Source: Polynucleobacter sp. MWH-P3-07-1 (GTDB taxonomy: Bacteria; Pseudomonadota; Gammaproteobacteria; Burkholderiales; Burkholderiaceae). Taken from it: a stretch of DNA of 64,000 nucleotides. The notes below the pieces were generated by a model. The model did not search any database. It had not been told where the DNA came from and was given only the letters and a program-made list of their open reading frames with translations. Positions 49,569 to 57,344 of the stretch are shown in pieces. Numbering within the stretch: the stretch's first letter is position 1; every line of letters starts with the position of its first letter. The stretch is taken from contig NZ_CP061296.1 of the NCBI RefSeq assembly GCF_018687555.1, positions 124,001-188,000 on the forward strand, written 5' to 3'. Position numbers and translations under genes: made by a program.

Positions 49569-50204
49569 CTAGCGCTTACGAATCTGTAGGATTTTTTGAT
49601 GCAAAAGTTGGACTTGAGGCTCAAGGTCTTCTAGGCTACCCATGTTTTCGATGACCGTATCAGCTTGCGCCAAGCGCTCAGCCCGACTTGCCTGAGCCTG
49701 GAGGATGCTTTCGACCTCTGCTTTGGTGAGGCCATTTCGCTCCATGACCCGCTTGATCTGAAGCACTTCAGGGCAATCTACCACCACGATATGGTCAATA
49801 TGCTCAAACCACTCAGAAGACTCTAAGAGCAGGGGAACAACAAAAACGATATACGGCGCCCGATTTTGGATGGCTAGGCTAGCCTCTTCAATTGCTTTAG
49901 TCCGAATCAGGGGGTGGGTAATCGCTTCTAGGGCCTTTCTAGACTGTGGGTCTGCGAAGACTAAAACCCGCATTTTTTTCCTGTCTAAAGCGCCATCGGG
50001 CTGAATAAATTGAGCACCAAACTGCTCCCGAATAGGCTCAATTGCAGGCCCGCCGGTGCTGGTCACTTGGTGTGCAATGACATCCGAGTCGATGATGGCA
50101 GCCCCATAATTTGCTAGCCTCTCTGCAATGGCAGATTTTCCTGATCCAATGCCTCCAGTAAGGCCGACTAATATTGCGGCCTCCTTGAGGGTGCTTAAAT
50201 TCAC
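49569..50204 (-). CDS. coaE: Dephospho-CoA kinase
   Basis: The last step of coenzyme A synthesis, 211 aa from a GTG at 50204. The P-loop GGIGSGKS is at 17-24, with DSDVIAHQV and the CoA-binding lid (ALEAITHPLIR) following. I chose GTG because it overlaps the prepilin peptidase stop as GTGA, implying coupling, and gives a family-sized protein. The frame is open far upstream (to 50507), and an ATG at 50240 would add 12 residues. Either start fits; the long version would be mostly shadow coding. Confidence 0.93.
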   Translation of the reverse strand: MNLSTLKEAAILVGLTGGIGSGKSAIAERLANYGAAIIDSDVIAHQVTSTGGPAIEPIREQFGAQFIQPDGALDRKKMRVLVFADPQSRKALEAITHPLIRTKAIEEASLAIQNRAPYIVFVVPLLLESSEWFEHIDHIVVVDCPEVLQIKRVMERNGLTKAEVESILQAQASRAERLAQADTVIENMGSLEDLEPQVQLLHQKILQIRKR

Positions 50205-50695
50205 TGAATGAGAAGATAGGTTTGAATTGCCTGAGGCCATAAGAGTTCTATGATGCCAGCAAAGGCCAAAAAGGGCCCAAAAGGAAAAGGATGATTGATC
50301 TGAGATTTCTGCCACTTGAGCCATAGGAGCCCTCCGACTAGACCGCTCAAAGAGGCAATTAGCAGGATCTCTGGTAAGGCATCGGCACCGAGCCAAGCAC
50401 CCAAGGCAGCTAGGAGCTTGGCGTCCCCCATGCCAATCCCGCTCTGTTTTTTCAGGGAGCGATAAATGAAGTTCATCAACCATACAAAACCATATCCCAA
50501 GACGCATCCGAGGAGGGCATTCGTAGAATTGGTAAAGCGCAGTGGCGTTAGAAAATTAAACATTAGCCCCAAAAAAATCAATGGAATTGTCAGGGCATTA
50601 GGAAGTCGAAAGCTAGTGAGGTCGATGTAGGCTAAATAAATGAGCGCTAGAACGAGTGTCATTTGAACCAAGATAATGAGATTGGGTGATTGCAT
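50201..50695 (-). CDS. A24 prepilin peptidase, short form
   Basis: A membrane aspartic peptidase that cleaves prepilin leader peptides, 164 aa. The two catalytic aspartates are Asp25 (YIDLTSFRLPN) and Asp91 in the GxGD motif (GMGDAKLL, 88-95). It has only the peptidase half. The N-terminal cysteine-rich N-methyltransferase domain of PilD, usually about 100 residues, is missing, as in TadV/CpaA-type enzymes. Its neighbours are gspF/pilC (1-bp overlap) and coaE, the order seen for pilD in betaproteobacteria. Confidence 0.88.
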   Translation of the reverse strand: MQSPNLIILVQMTLVLALIYLAYIDLTSFRLPNALTIPLIFLGLMFNFLTPLRFTNSTNALLGCVLGYGFVWLMNFIYRSLKKQSGIGMGDAKLLAALGAWLGADALPEILLIASLSGLVGGLLWLKWQKSQINHPFPFGPFLAFAGIIELLWPQAIQTYLLIQ

Positions 50696-51768
50696 CAGAC
50701 GACTTGTCCCAAGTTAAATATTGGCAGATACAGAATGACCACTAAGGCCCCAATAATGAGGCCAATGCCAATCATTAGCAAGGGCTCTATGGTTTGACCA
50801 AGTGTATTGAGTTGACTGCTCAGGCGAGTTTGCAAAACTTCTGCACGTTTATTGAGCATCTTGGCTAAGGAAGCGCTTTCTGCCCCAATCGATAACAGCT
50901 GCAGTGTTTCCTGATCAAATAAATAGTGATGTGGATCAGATCTATTGAGGGATTCTCGCAATGGCCAGCCACGGGTTAGATGTTTAAATAATTCAGCGCT
51001 GAGATCGTGACTCAACCAATGATTAGACGATTGGGCCGTGATACGAATGGCATCAGGTAATGCTAATCCAGAATGCAGGAGATGACCCAGGGTGCGACAC
51101 CAATTACTCAGCGTTGCTAAGCGCAGTAGATTGCCAAAAAGGGGTATCTGAAAGCTGGCTAGATCACATAATTTCTGTAGTCGGATTGACCGAACCCAAA
51201 AAAATATAAAGATGCCAACTCCACAAAGGCCTAGTAGAAGGATTAGTAGAAAGAATTCCTGGATTAAATCCGAAGTCGCAATCAACATCGCAGTAGCTGG
51301 TGGTAGCTCCGCCCGAAAATTAGCAAACACCTCCTTGAAAACAGGAATTACCCAAATCATCATTACTAGAAGTAAAAAAATAGAGCTCAATAAAGTGATG
51401 ATGGGATAGGTTAGCGCTTGCCGAATCTGGTTGTTGAGTTCGATTTTTGCACTCAGTTGGCGGGTAATCGTTCTTAAAGCTAATTCAAGATCGCCAGTGC
51501 GTTCACTGACCCGAATCAAATTAATAAATTCTGCTGAGAATAGTTCCCCTTGAAGTAATAAGCTCTGAGTAAGGCTATTGCCTTGCTTCAGTTTGGTATA
51601 CAGCTCAGGCAGAAAGTGGCTATAGTCAGATCCGTTTACTTGTTGTAGCAGTTCAATCGCGTTCAGCAGTGGTAGGCCAGATTCTAGAAGGCTCAGCAGT
51701 TGCTCTGCAAACTGCAGTTGGACTTTGATTCCTAAATGACGGCGGAGGATAGAGCGCATCACAGGCAA
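50695..51768 (-). CDS. Type II secretion / type IV pilus inner-membrane protein (GspF/PilC family)
   Basis: The polytopic platform protein of a pilus-like machine, 357 aa. Two T2SF domains (about 15-140 and 215-345) share the pattern FAEQLLSLLESGLPLLNAI and NWCRTLGHLLHSGLALPDAI. Three strong membrane helices lie near 112-140, 170-192 and 325-352. It is shorter than typical PilC (about 400 aa), mainly at the N-terminus. It overlaps the ATPase gene by 10 bp. Whether it serves pili, competence or secretion is not clear; no pilin gene is in the window. Confidence 0.88.
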   Translation of the reverse strand: MPVMRSILRRHLGIKVQLQFAEQLLSLLESGLPLLNAIELLQQVNGSDYSHFLPELYTKLKQGNSLTQSLLLQGELFSAEFINLIRVSERTGDLELALRTITRQLSAKIELNNQIRQALTYPIITLLSSIFLLLVMMIWVIPVFKEVFANFRAELPPATAMLIATSDLIQEFFLLILLLGLCGVGIFIFFWVRSIRLQKLCDLASFQIPLFGNLLRLATLSNWCRTLGHLLHSGLALPDAIRITAQSSNHWLSHDLSAELFKHLTRGWPLRESLNRSDPHHYLFDQETLQLLSIGAESASLAKMLNKRAEVLQTRLSSQLNTLGQTIEPLLMIGIGLIIGALVVILYLPIFNLGQVV

Positions 51769-52835
51769 GCTGACCCAATTTCATGGGCAAGCATATCTGG
51801 ATTAATCAGACCTTGACGAACATAGCGCATACCCGCTAAATGCAGATCCATTGACGGTTCATTCTGATCAAAAATCATGCGACGATTCAATACTTCATGA
51901 ATGCCAATTCTGCCGAAGTAGCCAGAACCTTTGCATGTTGAGCAAGCTGAATCAAGAGCTACCCCTTTGCAGGTCTGACAGTAGGTTCTGACTAGGCGCT
52001 GGGAGCTAACGCAATGAAGACATGATTCGATATGCTCCCGTTCAATTCCTAAAGTTTTAAGCCGGGCGATAGCGCCCCGTGCATCACGAGTATGGAGCGT
52101 GCTGAGAACAAGATGCCCCGTTTGGGCTGCTTCAATAACTACTCGAGCAGAAGCGGAGTCTCTGATTTCGCCAACCATGAGTACATCGGGATCTTGACGT
52201 AAAAGTGCTCGAATAATCGTTGCAAAATCCAGACCTGCTTTTTCGTGGAATGCAACTTGATTAACTCCGGGTAGACGAATCTCAATAGGGTCTTCAATAG
52301 AGCATAGATTTTTCTCGGGCTGATTCAGCTCTCTTAGGCAGCTATACAGTGTGCGGGTTTTTCCAGACCCAGTTGGCCCAGTAACTAATATCAAACCATG
52401 AGGTTGCTGAATTGCTGAGCGAAAAATACTGAGTTGCTCTGGTATCAAACCCACACGCTCCAATGCAAGGTCGCCGATTAGACTTGGAAGAATTCGGACT
52501 ACTGCTTTTTCTCCATATAGAGTAGGCATGGTTGAGACGCGACAATCAATATCCGGCTTACTAAAGTCGCTACCGATGCATAGTCGGCCATCTTGAGGAA
52601 GACGCTTTTCAGCAATATCAAGACGCGCTAATATTTTGATGCGCGTGATTAAGCGTTCATGCAGAGAGTTTGGATAACGCGCTAAAAGTTGTAGTGCGCC
52701 ATCTATTCTGAGACGAACTACTGTCTCTTGAAGGCCAGCTTCAATATGAATATCCGTAGCCCTAGATTGCAGCGCATTAACTGTAATCTCATGCCAGGCT
52801 CGGATAATGAGGCTGTCGTCTTCAAGTTGACTCAA
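51759..52835 (-). CDS. GspE/PilB-family assembly ATPase, N-terminally short
   Basis: A hexameric ATPase for pilus or pseudopilus extension, 358 aa. The sequence starts directly at the N2 domain (SRATDIHIEAG). Walker A is GPTGSGKT (153-160), the Asp box SIEDPIEI, Walker B LLRQDPDVLMVGEIRD, the His box STLHTRDA, and a zinc tetracysteine is at Cys286, 289, 298 and 301. PilB and GspE usually have 500-570 aa; the N1 domain that docks to the platform partner is missing. It overlaps the corC-like gene by 4 bp. Confidence 0.88.
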   Translation of the reverse strand: MSQLEDDSLIIRAWHEITVNALQSRATDIHIEAGLQETVVRLRIDGALQLLARYPNSLHERLITRIKILARLDIAEKRLPQDGRLCIGSDFSKPDIDCRVSTMPTLYGEKAVVRILPSLIGDLALERVGLIPEQLSIFRSAIQQPHGLILVTGPTGSGKTRTLYSCLRELNQPEKNLCSIEDPIEIRLPGVNQVAFHEKAGLDFATIIRALLRQDPDVLMVGEIRDSASARVVIEAAQTGHLVLSTLHTRDARGAIARLKTLGIEREHIESCLHCVSSQRLVRTYCQTCKGVALDSACSTCKGSGYFGRIGIHEVLNRRMIFDQNEPSMDLHLAGMRYVRQGLINPDMLAHEIGSACL

Positions 52836-54130
52836 GCCCCACCGATGGGATGATGGGGTTGATGGAGTTTGACAGTTTTAATTCCCTGATCATCAAACTG
52901 GACAATTTCCATGACGATGCCCGCAATTCGAATGCTGACATCATGGTCTGGAATAGCTTCCAGCTTTTCTAGGATAAGTCCGTTGAGCGTCCTTGGTCCA
53001 TCAAGGGGAAGTTCCAAATTAAGAAGTCTGTTGAGATCTCTCAAAGAGGCGCCGCCACTAGCTAGATAAGTGCCGTCTTGAAGCCAGCGAGCCTCATTAG
53101 AAAGATTGGAGAATGAAGTGGTGAATTCGCCAATGAGCTCTTCAACAATATCTTCAAAAGTAACAAGGCCTAAGACCTCCCCATATTCATTCACTACCAA
53201 GCTAAGGCGCTGCTGATTATCTTGAAAAAATTGCATTTGTTGTAAAACTGGTGTTCCGCTAGGAATGAAATAGGGCTCATTCAATAAAGCCCTAAAGTCT
53301 TCATGCTCAAGTTCTTGATGACCAAGGAGACTGAGCGCTTTTTTTACAGACAAAATACCAATAATTTTTTCTGAGTCACCATCGCATACAGGTAATTTAT
53401 TGTGATAGCAGGTTTCTAGGTCCTCAATCACATCCCGAATAGGTCTCGAGATATCTAGCATTTCAATTTTGGATCTCGGTGTCATGACATCATCGACCAA
53501 AATATTTTCGAGATTAAAAAGATTGAGCAAAATATTGCGGTGATGATTAGAAGAGAAGCGACTGGATTCCAAAACCAAACTACGCAGCTCTTCTTTACTC
53601 AGTGCTTTATGTTCATTAGAGGCTTGCAGTCTAAATAGACTCATTAAGCTGGATACAAAATAATTAATAAACCAAAGCAAGGGCTTGAGAGCAAAGATTA
53701 ATGGGAGGATGAGCCAGCCGACGCTGGAAGAAATCCGCTCTGGAAACGCTGCACCAATCACTTTGGGGGTGATTTCACTAAAAACAATGATCAAAAATGC
53801 TGCTACCAGGGTCGCAATTGAGAGAACATAACCAGTGTCGCCAAAGAAGTGCAAGGCGATCCCTGTTACCAAGATCGATAAAACCGTATTAATTAAGTTA
53901 TTCGAAATCAACAGGACTGAAAGTAGGGAATCAATTCTCTTGAGGAGTTTTTCTGCTAGAGCTGCTCCGGTATTGCCAGATTTGGCCATGGCTCGCAAGC
54001 GGTGGCGATTGGCAGAGATCATGCTGGTCTCAGCCATCGAGAAAAATCCCGATAGAGCAAGCAAGAATATTACTAGAGCGACTTGAGCATAAAAAGGCCA
54101 GTCGTGAAAAAAATTATCCATTGAATCCAT
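52832..54130 (-). CDS. HlyC/CorC family transporter (DUF21-CBS-CorC)
   Basis: A probable magnesium/cobalt-efflux-type membrane protein, 432 aa. An N-terminal DUF21 domain with four membrane segments (about 15-160, including FFSMAETSMISANRHRLR) is followed by a CBS pair with DDVMTPRSKIEMLD and the VVNEYGEVLGLVTFEDIVEE motif, then the CorC/HlyC C-terminal domain (about 345-425). It heads the leftward unit that continues into gspE, gspF, the prepilin peptidase, coaE and zapD. Transport specificity is not shown by sequence. Confidence 0.9.
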   Translation of the reverse strand: MDSMDNFFHDWPFYAQVALVIFLLALSGFFSMAETSMISANRHRLRAMAKSGNTGAALAEKLLKRIDSLLSVLLISNNLINTVLSILVTGIALHFFGDTGYVLSIATLVAAFLIIVFSEITPKVIGAAFPERISSSVGWLILPLIFALKPLLWFINYFVSSLMSLFRLQASNEHKALSKEELRSLVLESSRFSSNHHRNILLNLFNLENILVDDVMTPRSKIEMLDISRPIRDVIEDLETCYHNKLPVCDGDSEKIIGILSVKKALSLLGHQELEHEDFRALLNEPYFIPSGTPVLQQMQFFQDNQQRLSLVVNEYGEVLGLVTFEDIVEELIGEFTTSFSNLSNEARWLQDGTYLASGGASLRDLNRLLNLELPLDGPRTLNGLILEKLEAIPDHDVSIRIAGIVMEIVQFDDQGIKTVKLHQPHHPIGGA

Positions 54131-54236
54131 CTTTTAATGTCATGGCAATCAATATAGCAAAGTAGTAGCTATAGAGCTATCAACTCGAAGCCTTCGACTA
54201 CTGCAGCTTTCGTAAACCTATGTCAGAATATTCTGA
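54131..54236. promoter_or_regulatory. corC/ogt divergent intergenic region with three palindromes
   Basis: In 106 bp there are TAGC-N6-GCTA (54166-54179), TCGAAG-C-CTTCGA (54185-54197) and the perfect 14-bp palindrome TCAGAATATTCTGA (54223-54236), which ends at the base before the ogt ATG. The pair AGTAG/CTACT (54161-54165, 54198-54202) can enclose the first two. Both promoters must lie here; I could not fix a convincing -35/-10 pair. Confidence 0.55.
54165..54180. promoter_or_regulatory. Palindrome TAGC-N6-GCTA, site C
   Basis: Its reverse complement ATAGCTCTATAGCTAC shares 14 consecutive bases with the site at 20933-20948 and lacks only the outer T/A pair of the TTAGC-N6-GCTAA form. It lies 35 bp upstream of the corC-like start. 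Confidence 0.5.
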
Positions 54237-54749
54237 ATGGCTACCCCTAAGTCGACTGCCGACACAGAAGCTTCACATTACTGCGTGATTCAGGCGCCCT
54301 TTGGCCGCCTCGGAATCTGGACTGAGGTGGTTGATGGTAGCTTGATGTTGGCAAAGATCGATTACCTGCCAATTCAATCAAAACTGATTGCCCCGAGAAA
54401 TTTGTTGGCAAAGGAGGTTCAAAGACAGTGTCTAGCCTACTTTAAGGATCCTCACTTTGAGTTTGATATCCCATTAAAGCCCATCGGTACAGCACATCAA
54501 GAAAAGGTATGGCGTAATGCCCAACAGATTCCACTTGGCCAAACTGCAACCTATGGCGAGATTGCTAACAAAATGAAAAGTGGACCAAGGGCTGTTGGAA
54601 ATGCTTGTGGCGCCAATCCTTTTCCGCTCATTACGCCTTGCCATCGAGTAGTGAGCGCCCAAGGACTTGGTGGCTATATGAAAGAGGACTCGCCTGGTTT
54701 CTACCGCACGATCAAAATTTGGCTGTTACGTCACGAAGGCGTTTTGTAA
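54237..54749 (+). CDS. ogt: Methylated-DNA--protein-cysteine methyltransferase
   Basis: A suicide repair protein that takes methyl groups from O6-methylguanine, 170 aa. The acceptor is Cys135 in PCHRVV, preceded by the DNA-binding helix GPRAVGNACGANP and the turn QIPLGQTATYGEIA. The N-terminal domain is short, as in Ogt rather than Ada. There is no SD; a perfect palindrome occupies the bases just before the ATG. A second ATG at 54220 in another frame opens a 22-codon ORF that covers the ogt start. Confidence 0.92.
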   Translation: MATPKSTADTEASHYCVIQAPFGRLGIWTEVVDGSLMLAKIDYLPIQSKLIAPRNLLAKEVQRQCLAYFKDPHFEFDIPLKPIGTAHQEKVWRNAQQIPLGQTATYGEIANKMKSGPRAVGNACGANPFPLITPCHRVVSAQGLGGYMKEDSPGFYRTIKIWLLRHEGVL

Positions 54750-54756
54750 GCACTCT

Positions 54757-55728
54757 TTATTTCAGCAACTTTCTGAGATCTTGACTACTGAGATAGAAAA
54801 AAAGTTTAATCAGAAGGTTGCTTTGCGCTGCCAGTTTTGTGAAGCCATAAACTGTCCACACTACTCTACGCGTGAGCTTTTGCTCGGGAATGACCTTGGC
54901 TGAGTCTTTGCGGGCAATGGCATTTAGGGTTAAGACAGCTAATCCAAAGGCTAAAAAGCAAAAGCGGCGAATGCCCACATCTTGTTTTGGGATCAGCAAA
55001 ATGTAATTACGGGCTTCTAAGAGTTTGTTGTAGGCAATTGTGAGTAGATCACTTTGACTCATTTTGGAGGGCCTCCAAGAAACTCCGCGGGCACGATCTT
55101 CTGAAGAGTCTTTCAAGATGTTGGTCATCTGTAGAGCTTGCCCAAAACCGATACTCAAGGATTCATTGCCCTGCATACTTTGAGCAAAGTGAGCGGAATG
55201 ATTGCTAAAGAGATTAGTGAGTAACTCCCCCACAACACCTGCAACGACATAACAGTACTCTTCAAATTCTTTTAAATCGCTTAATCCGGCTGTCGATTGC
55301 CTAGTGTGAAAACGAGACATGCCTAAAGACATAATAGAAACACATTTGGTAACGGCCTCTTGATCTTGGGTAGTGCAGGTGTGCAAAATTCTCAAGACCG
55401 CAGGAATATGCTCAATCAGATCAAGCTCACTCAGATTGGAATGGTTTTTGAGGGCTGCCAAGCATGGCTCTACAAAAGCCTGGGGGGTCACTTTACCCAC
55501 CACACTGTCCAAAAATAGTTGGGATAGCGCTTGTTTCGTGGATGGCTCTAGGTCAGATGCATCCTCGATCGTATCGACAATGCGACAGAGTAGGTAGGCG
55601 TTGCCGACGACTTTTTCCAAAGACGCTGGCAGTAATGGGATCGTGAGGGCAAAGGTTCTCGAAACCGAGCCCAGAATCGATTTTTGATAGGCTAGGTCGG
55701 CTTGCGGATTTGCCGAGGAAGTGTTCAC
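54757..55728 (-). CDS. Squalene/phytoene synthase family protein
   Basis: A trans-isoprenyl head-to-head synthase of 323 aa. The first Asp-rich motif is DTIED (52-56), following SVSRTFALTIPLLP; the YCYVVAGVVGELLT segment (159-172) and the second motif in NILKDSSEDRARG (204-215) match squalene synthases. It resembles the eukaryotic-type squalene synthase pattern more than HpnC/HpnD pairs. No hopanoid or carotenoid gene is nearby, so the product (squalene or other) is uncertain. Convergent with ogt, 7 bp apart. Confidence 0.85.
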   Translation of the reverse strand: MNTSSANPQADLAYQKSILGSVSRTFALTIPLLPASLEKVVGNAYLLCRIVDTIEDASDLEPSTKQALSQLFLDSVVGKVTPQAFVEPCLAALKNHSNLSELDLIEHIPAVLRILHTCTTQDQEAVTKCVSIMSLGMSRFHTRQSTAGLSDLKEFEEYCYVVAGVVGELLTNLFSNHSAHFAQSMQGNESLSIGFGQALQMTNILKDSSEDRARGVSWRPSKMSQSDLLTIAYNKLLEARNYILLIPKQDVGIRRFCFLAFGLAVLTLNAIARKDSAKVIPEQKLTRRVVWTVYGFTKLAAQSNLLIKLFFYLSSQDLRKLLK

Positions 55729-55832
55729 GCCTGAATTATGTCAGAAGGGCTTGCCTCAAGTTGGTTCAAAACCTTCCTTTGCCATAAGTAACAAGATCTT
55801 ATAATTTGGCAAATTCATAAAGGAACTAGATT

Positions 55833-57245
55833 GTGCTGATTTGGTTTGTGATCATTTATTGGGTTATATCGGTGGGCATTGGCCTCTGGGCTGCCTTGCG
55901 CGTGAAAGACACAGCAGACTTTGCTGCTGCAGGTCACAGCCTGCCACTCCCGATTGTTACCGCCACTGTATTTGCTACCTGGTTTGGTTCAGAAACCGTA
56001 CTCGGCATTCCAGCAACCTTCTTAAAAGAGGGAATGGGCGGAATCGTCGCAGACCCATTTGGTTCTTCACTCTGTCTCATTCTGGTGGGCCTCTTTTTTG
56101 CTCGCCATCTCTACAACCGAAAAATGCTCACTATTGGCGATTTCTTTCGAGAAAAGTATGGCCGTACAGTCGAAGTTTTAGTCACCCTCTGTATTGTTGT
56201 GTCTTATCTTGGTTGGGTTGCCGCACAAGTTAAGGCTTTAGGGTTGGTGTTCAACGTTGTTTCTGAAGGAAGTATTTCTCAGACGGGCGGCATGCTCATC
56301 GGCGCATGTAGTGTATTGATCTACACCTTGTTTGGAGGAATGTGGTCAGTGGCGATTACAGACTTCATCCAAATGATCATCATCGTGATTGGCATGCTGT
56401 ATATCGGTGGCGAAATGTCCACGCAAACGGGCGGAGTGATGCCTGTGATTCAACATGCAGCTGCTGCAGGCAAGTTTAATTTCTGGCCCGATATGAATTT
56501 AGCTTCAGTACTCGGTTTTATTGCTGCTTTATTCACCATGATGCTAGGCTCAATACCTCAGCAAGATGTGTTCCAACGGATTACCTCATCTAAAAATGTC
56601 AATATTGCGGTTCAGGCTGCAATCTTGGGCGGAGTTCTTTATTTCATTTTTGCCTTTGTGCCGCTCTATCTGGCCTACTCTGCAACACTCATTAGTCCTG
56701 ATTTGGTTAATCAATATCTCGATACTGATCCGCAAATGATCTTGCCTAAGTTAGTCTTAAATCATGCCCCAATGATTGCGCAGATCATGTTTTTTGGTGC
56801 CTTGCTCTCCGCGATCAAGAGTTGCGCTAGTGCAACTTTGTTAGCGCCCTCTGTCACTTTTGCAGAAAATATCGTCAAAGGTTTTTTTAGACATCTTTCC
56901 GATCAACAGTTGCTCAAGATCATGCGCATCACCGTGATTTGTTTTGCTGTGGTGGTTACTTTCTTTGCAGTCAATTCACAGCTCTCTATTTTTAAGATGG
57001 TTGAGAGCGCTTATAAGATCACGCTGGTGGCAGCTTTTGTACCACTGGCTTTCGGGGTGTATTGGTCGAAGGCCAATTCCTTGGGCGGTTTGTTGGCAAT
57101 TGTGTTTGGGCTCACTATTTGGATTAGTTGTGAAATGTTGGCTCCAGATGCTGTGATGCCGCCCCAGCTTGCTGGTTTATTGGCAAGTATTTTTGGGATG
57201 ATTGCAGGAGGGTTTACCCCAAGAGCGCTCTTAAAAGCAGTGTAA
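55833..57245 (+). CDS. Sodium:solute symporter family protein
   Basis: An SSS-family inner-membrane transporter of 470 aa with about 12-13 hydrophobic helices. Conserved SSS features are AAGHSLPLPIVTATVFATWFG near the N-terminus, the GGMWSVAITDFIQM loop-helix, and GSIPQQDVFQRITSSKN. The start is GTG, with AGGA 8 bp upstream and a TATAAT at 55800-55805. The solute (amino acid, carboxylate or other) cannot be inferred. It is followed by panE but has its own promoter region between. Confidence 0.88.
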   Translation: MLIWFVIIYWVISVGIGLWAALRVKDTADFAAAGHSLPLPIVTATVFATWFGSETVLGIPATFLKEGMGGIVADPFGSSLCLILVGLFFARHLYNRKMLTIGDFFREKYGRTVEVLVTLCIVVSYLGWVAAQVKALGLVFNVVSEGSISQTGGMLIGACSVLIYTLFGGMWSVAITDFIQMIIIVIGMLYIGGEMSTQTGGVMPVIQHAAAAGKFNFWPDMNLASVLGFIAALFTMMLGSIPQQDVFQRITSSKNVNIAVQAAILGGVLYFIFAFVPLYLAYSATLISPDLVNQYLDTDPQMILPKLVLNHAPMIAQIMFFGALLSAIKSCASATLLAPSVTFAENIVKGFFRHLSDQQLLKIMRITVICFAVVVTFFAVNSQLSIFKMVESAYKITLVAAFVPLAFGVYWSKANSLGGLLAIVFGLTIWISCEMLAPDAVMPPQLAGLLASIFGMIAGGFTPRALLKAV

Positions 57246-57282
57246 AGATTGCTATTACCTAAAAATTGAGTCATTTTTGATA

Positions 57283-57311
57283 TTGCACTGCAAAATATTC
57301 TCATCTAATAT
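57283..57311 (+). promoter_or_regulatory. Probable panE promoter
   Basis: TTGCAC (57283-57288), a 17-bp spacer and TAATAT (57306-57311), 33 bp before the ATG. The -35 is part of a small palindrome TTGCA-C-TGCAA (57283-57293). Confidence 0.6.
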
Positions 57312-57344
57312 GACAGTAATTCAATATTATTTTGCAAGGCAGTC

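Noticed and set aside
49569..50507. Long N-terminal extension of coaE (312 aa)
   Set aside because: The extra part overlaps the prepilin peptidase gene in another frame and has no kinase sequence; the GTG at 50204 gives the family length.
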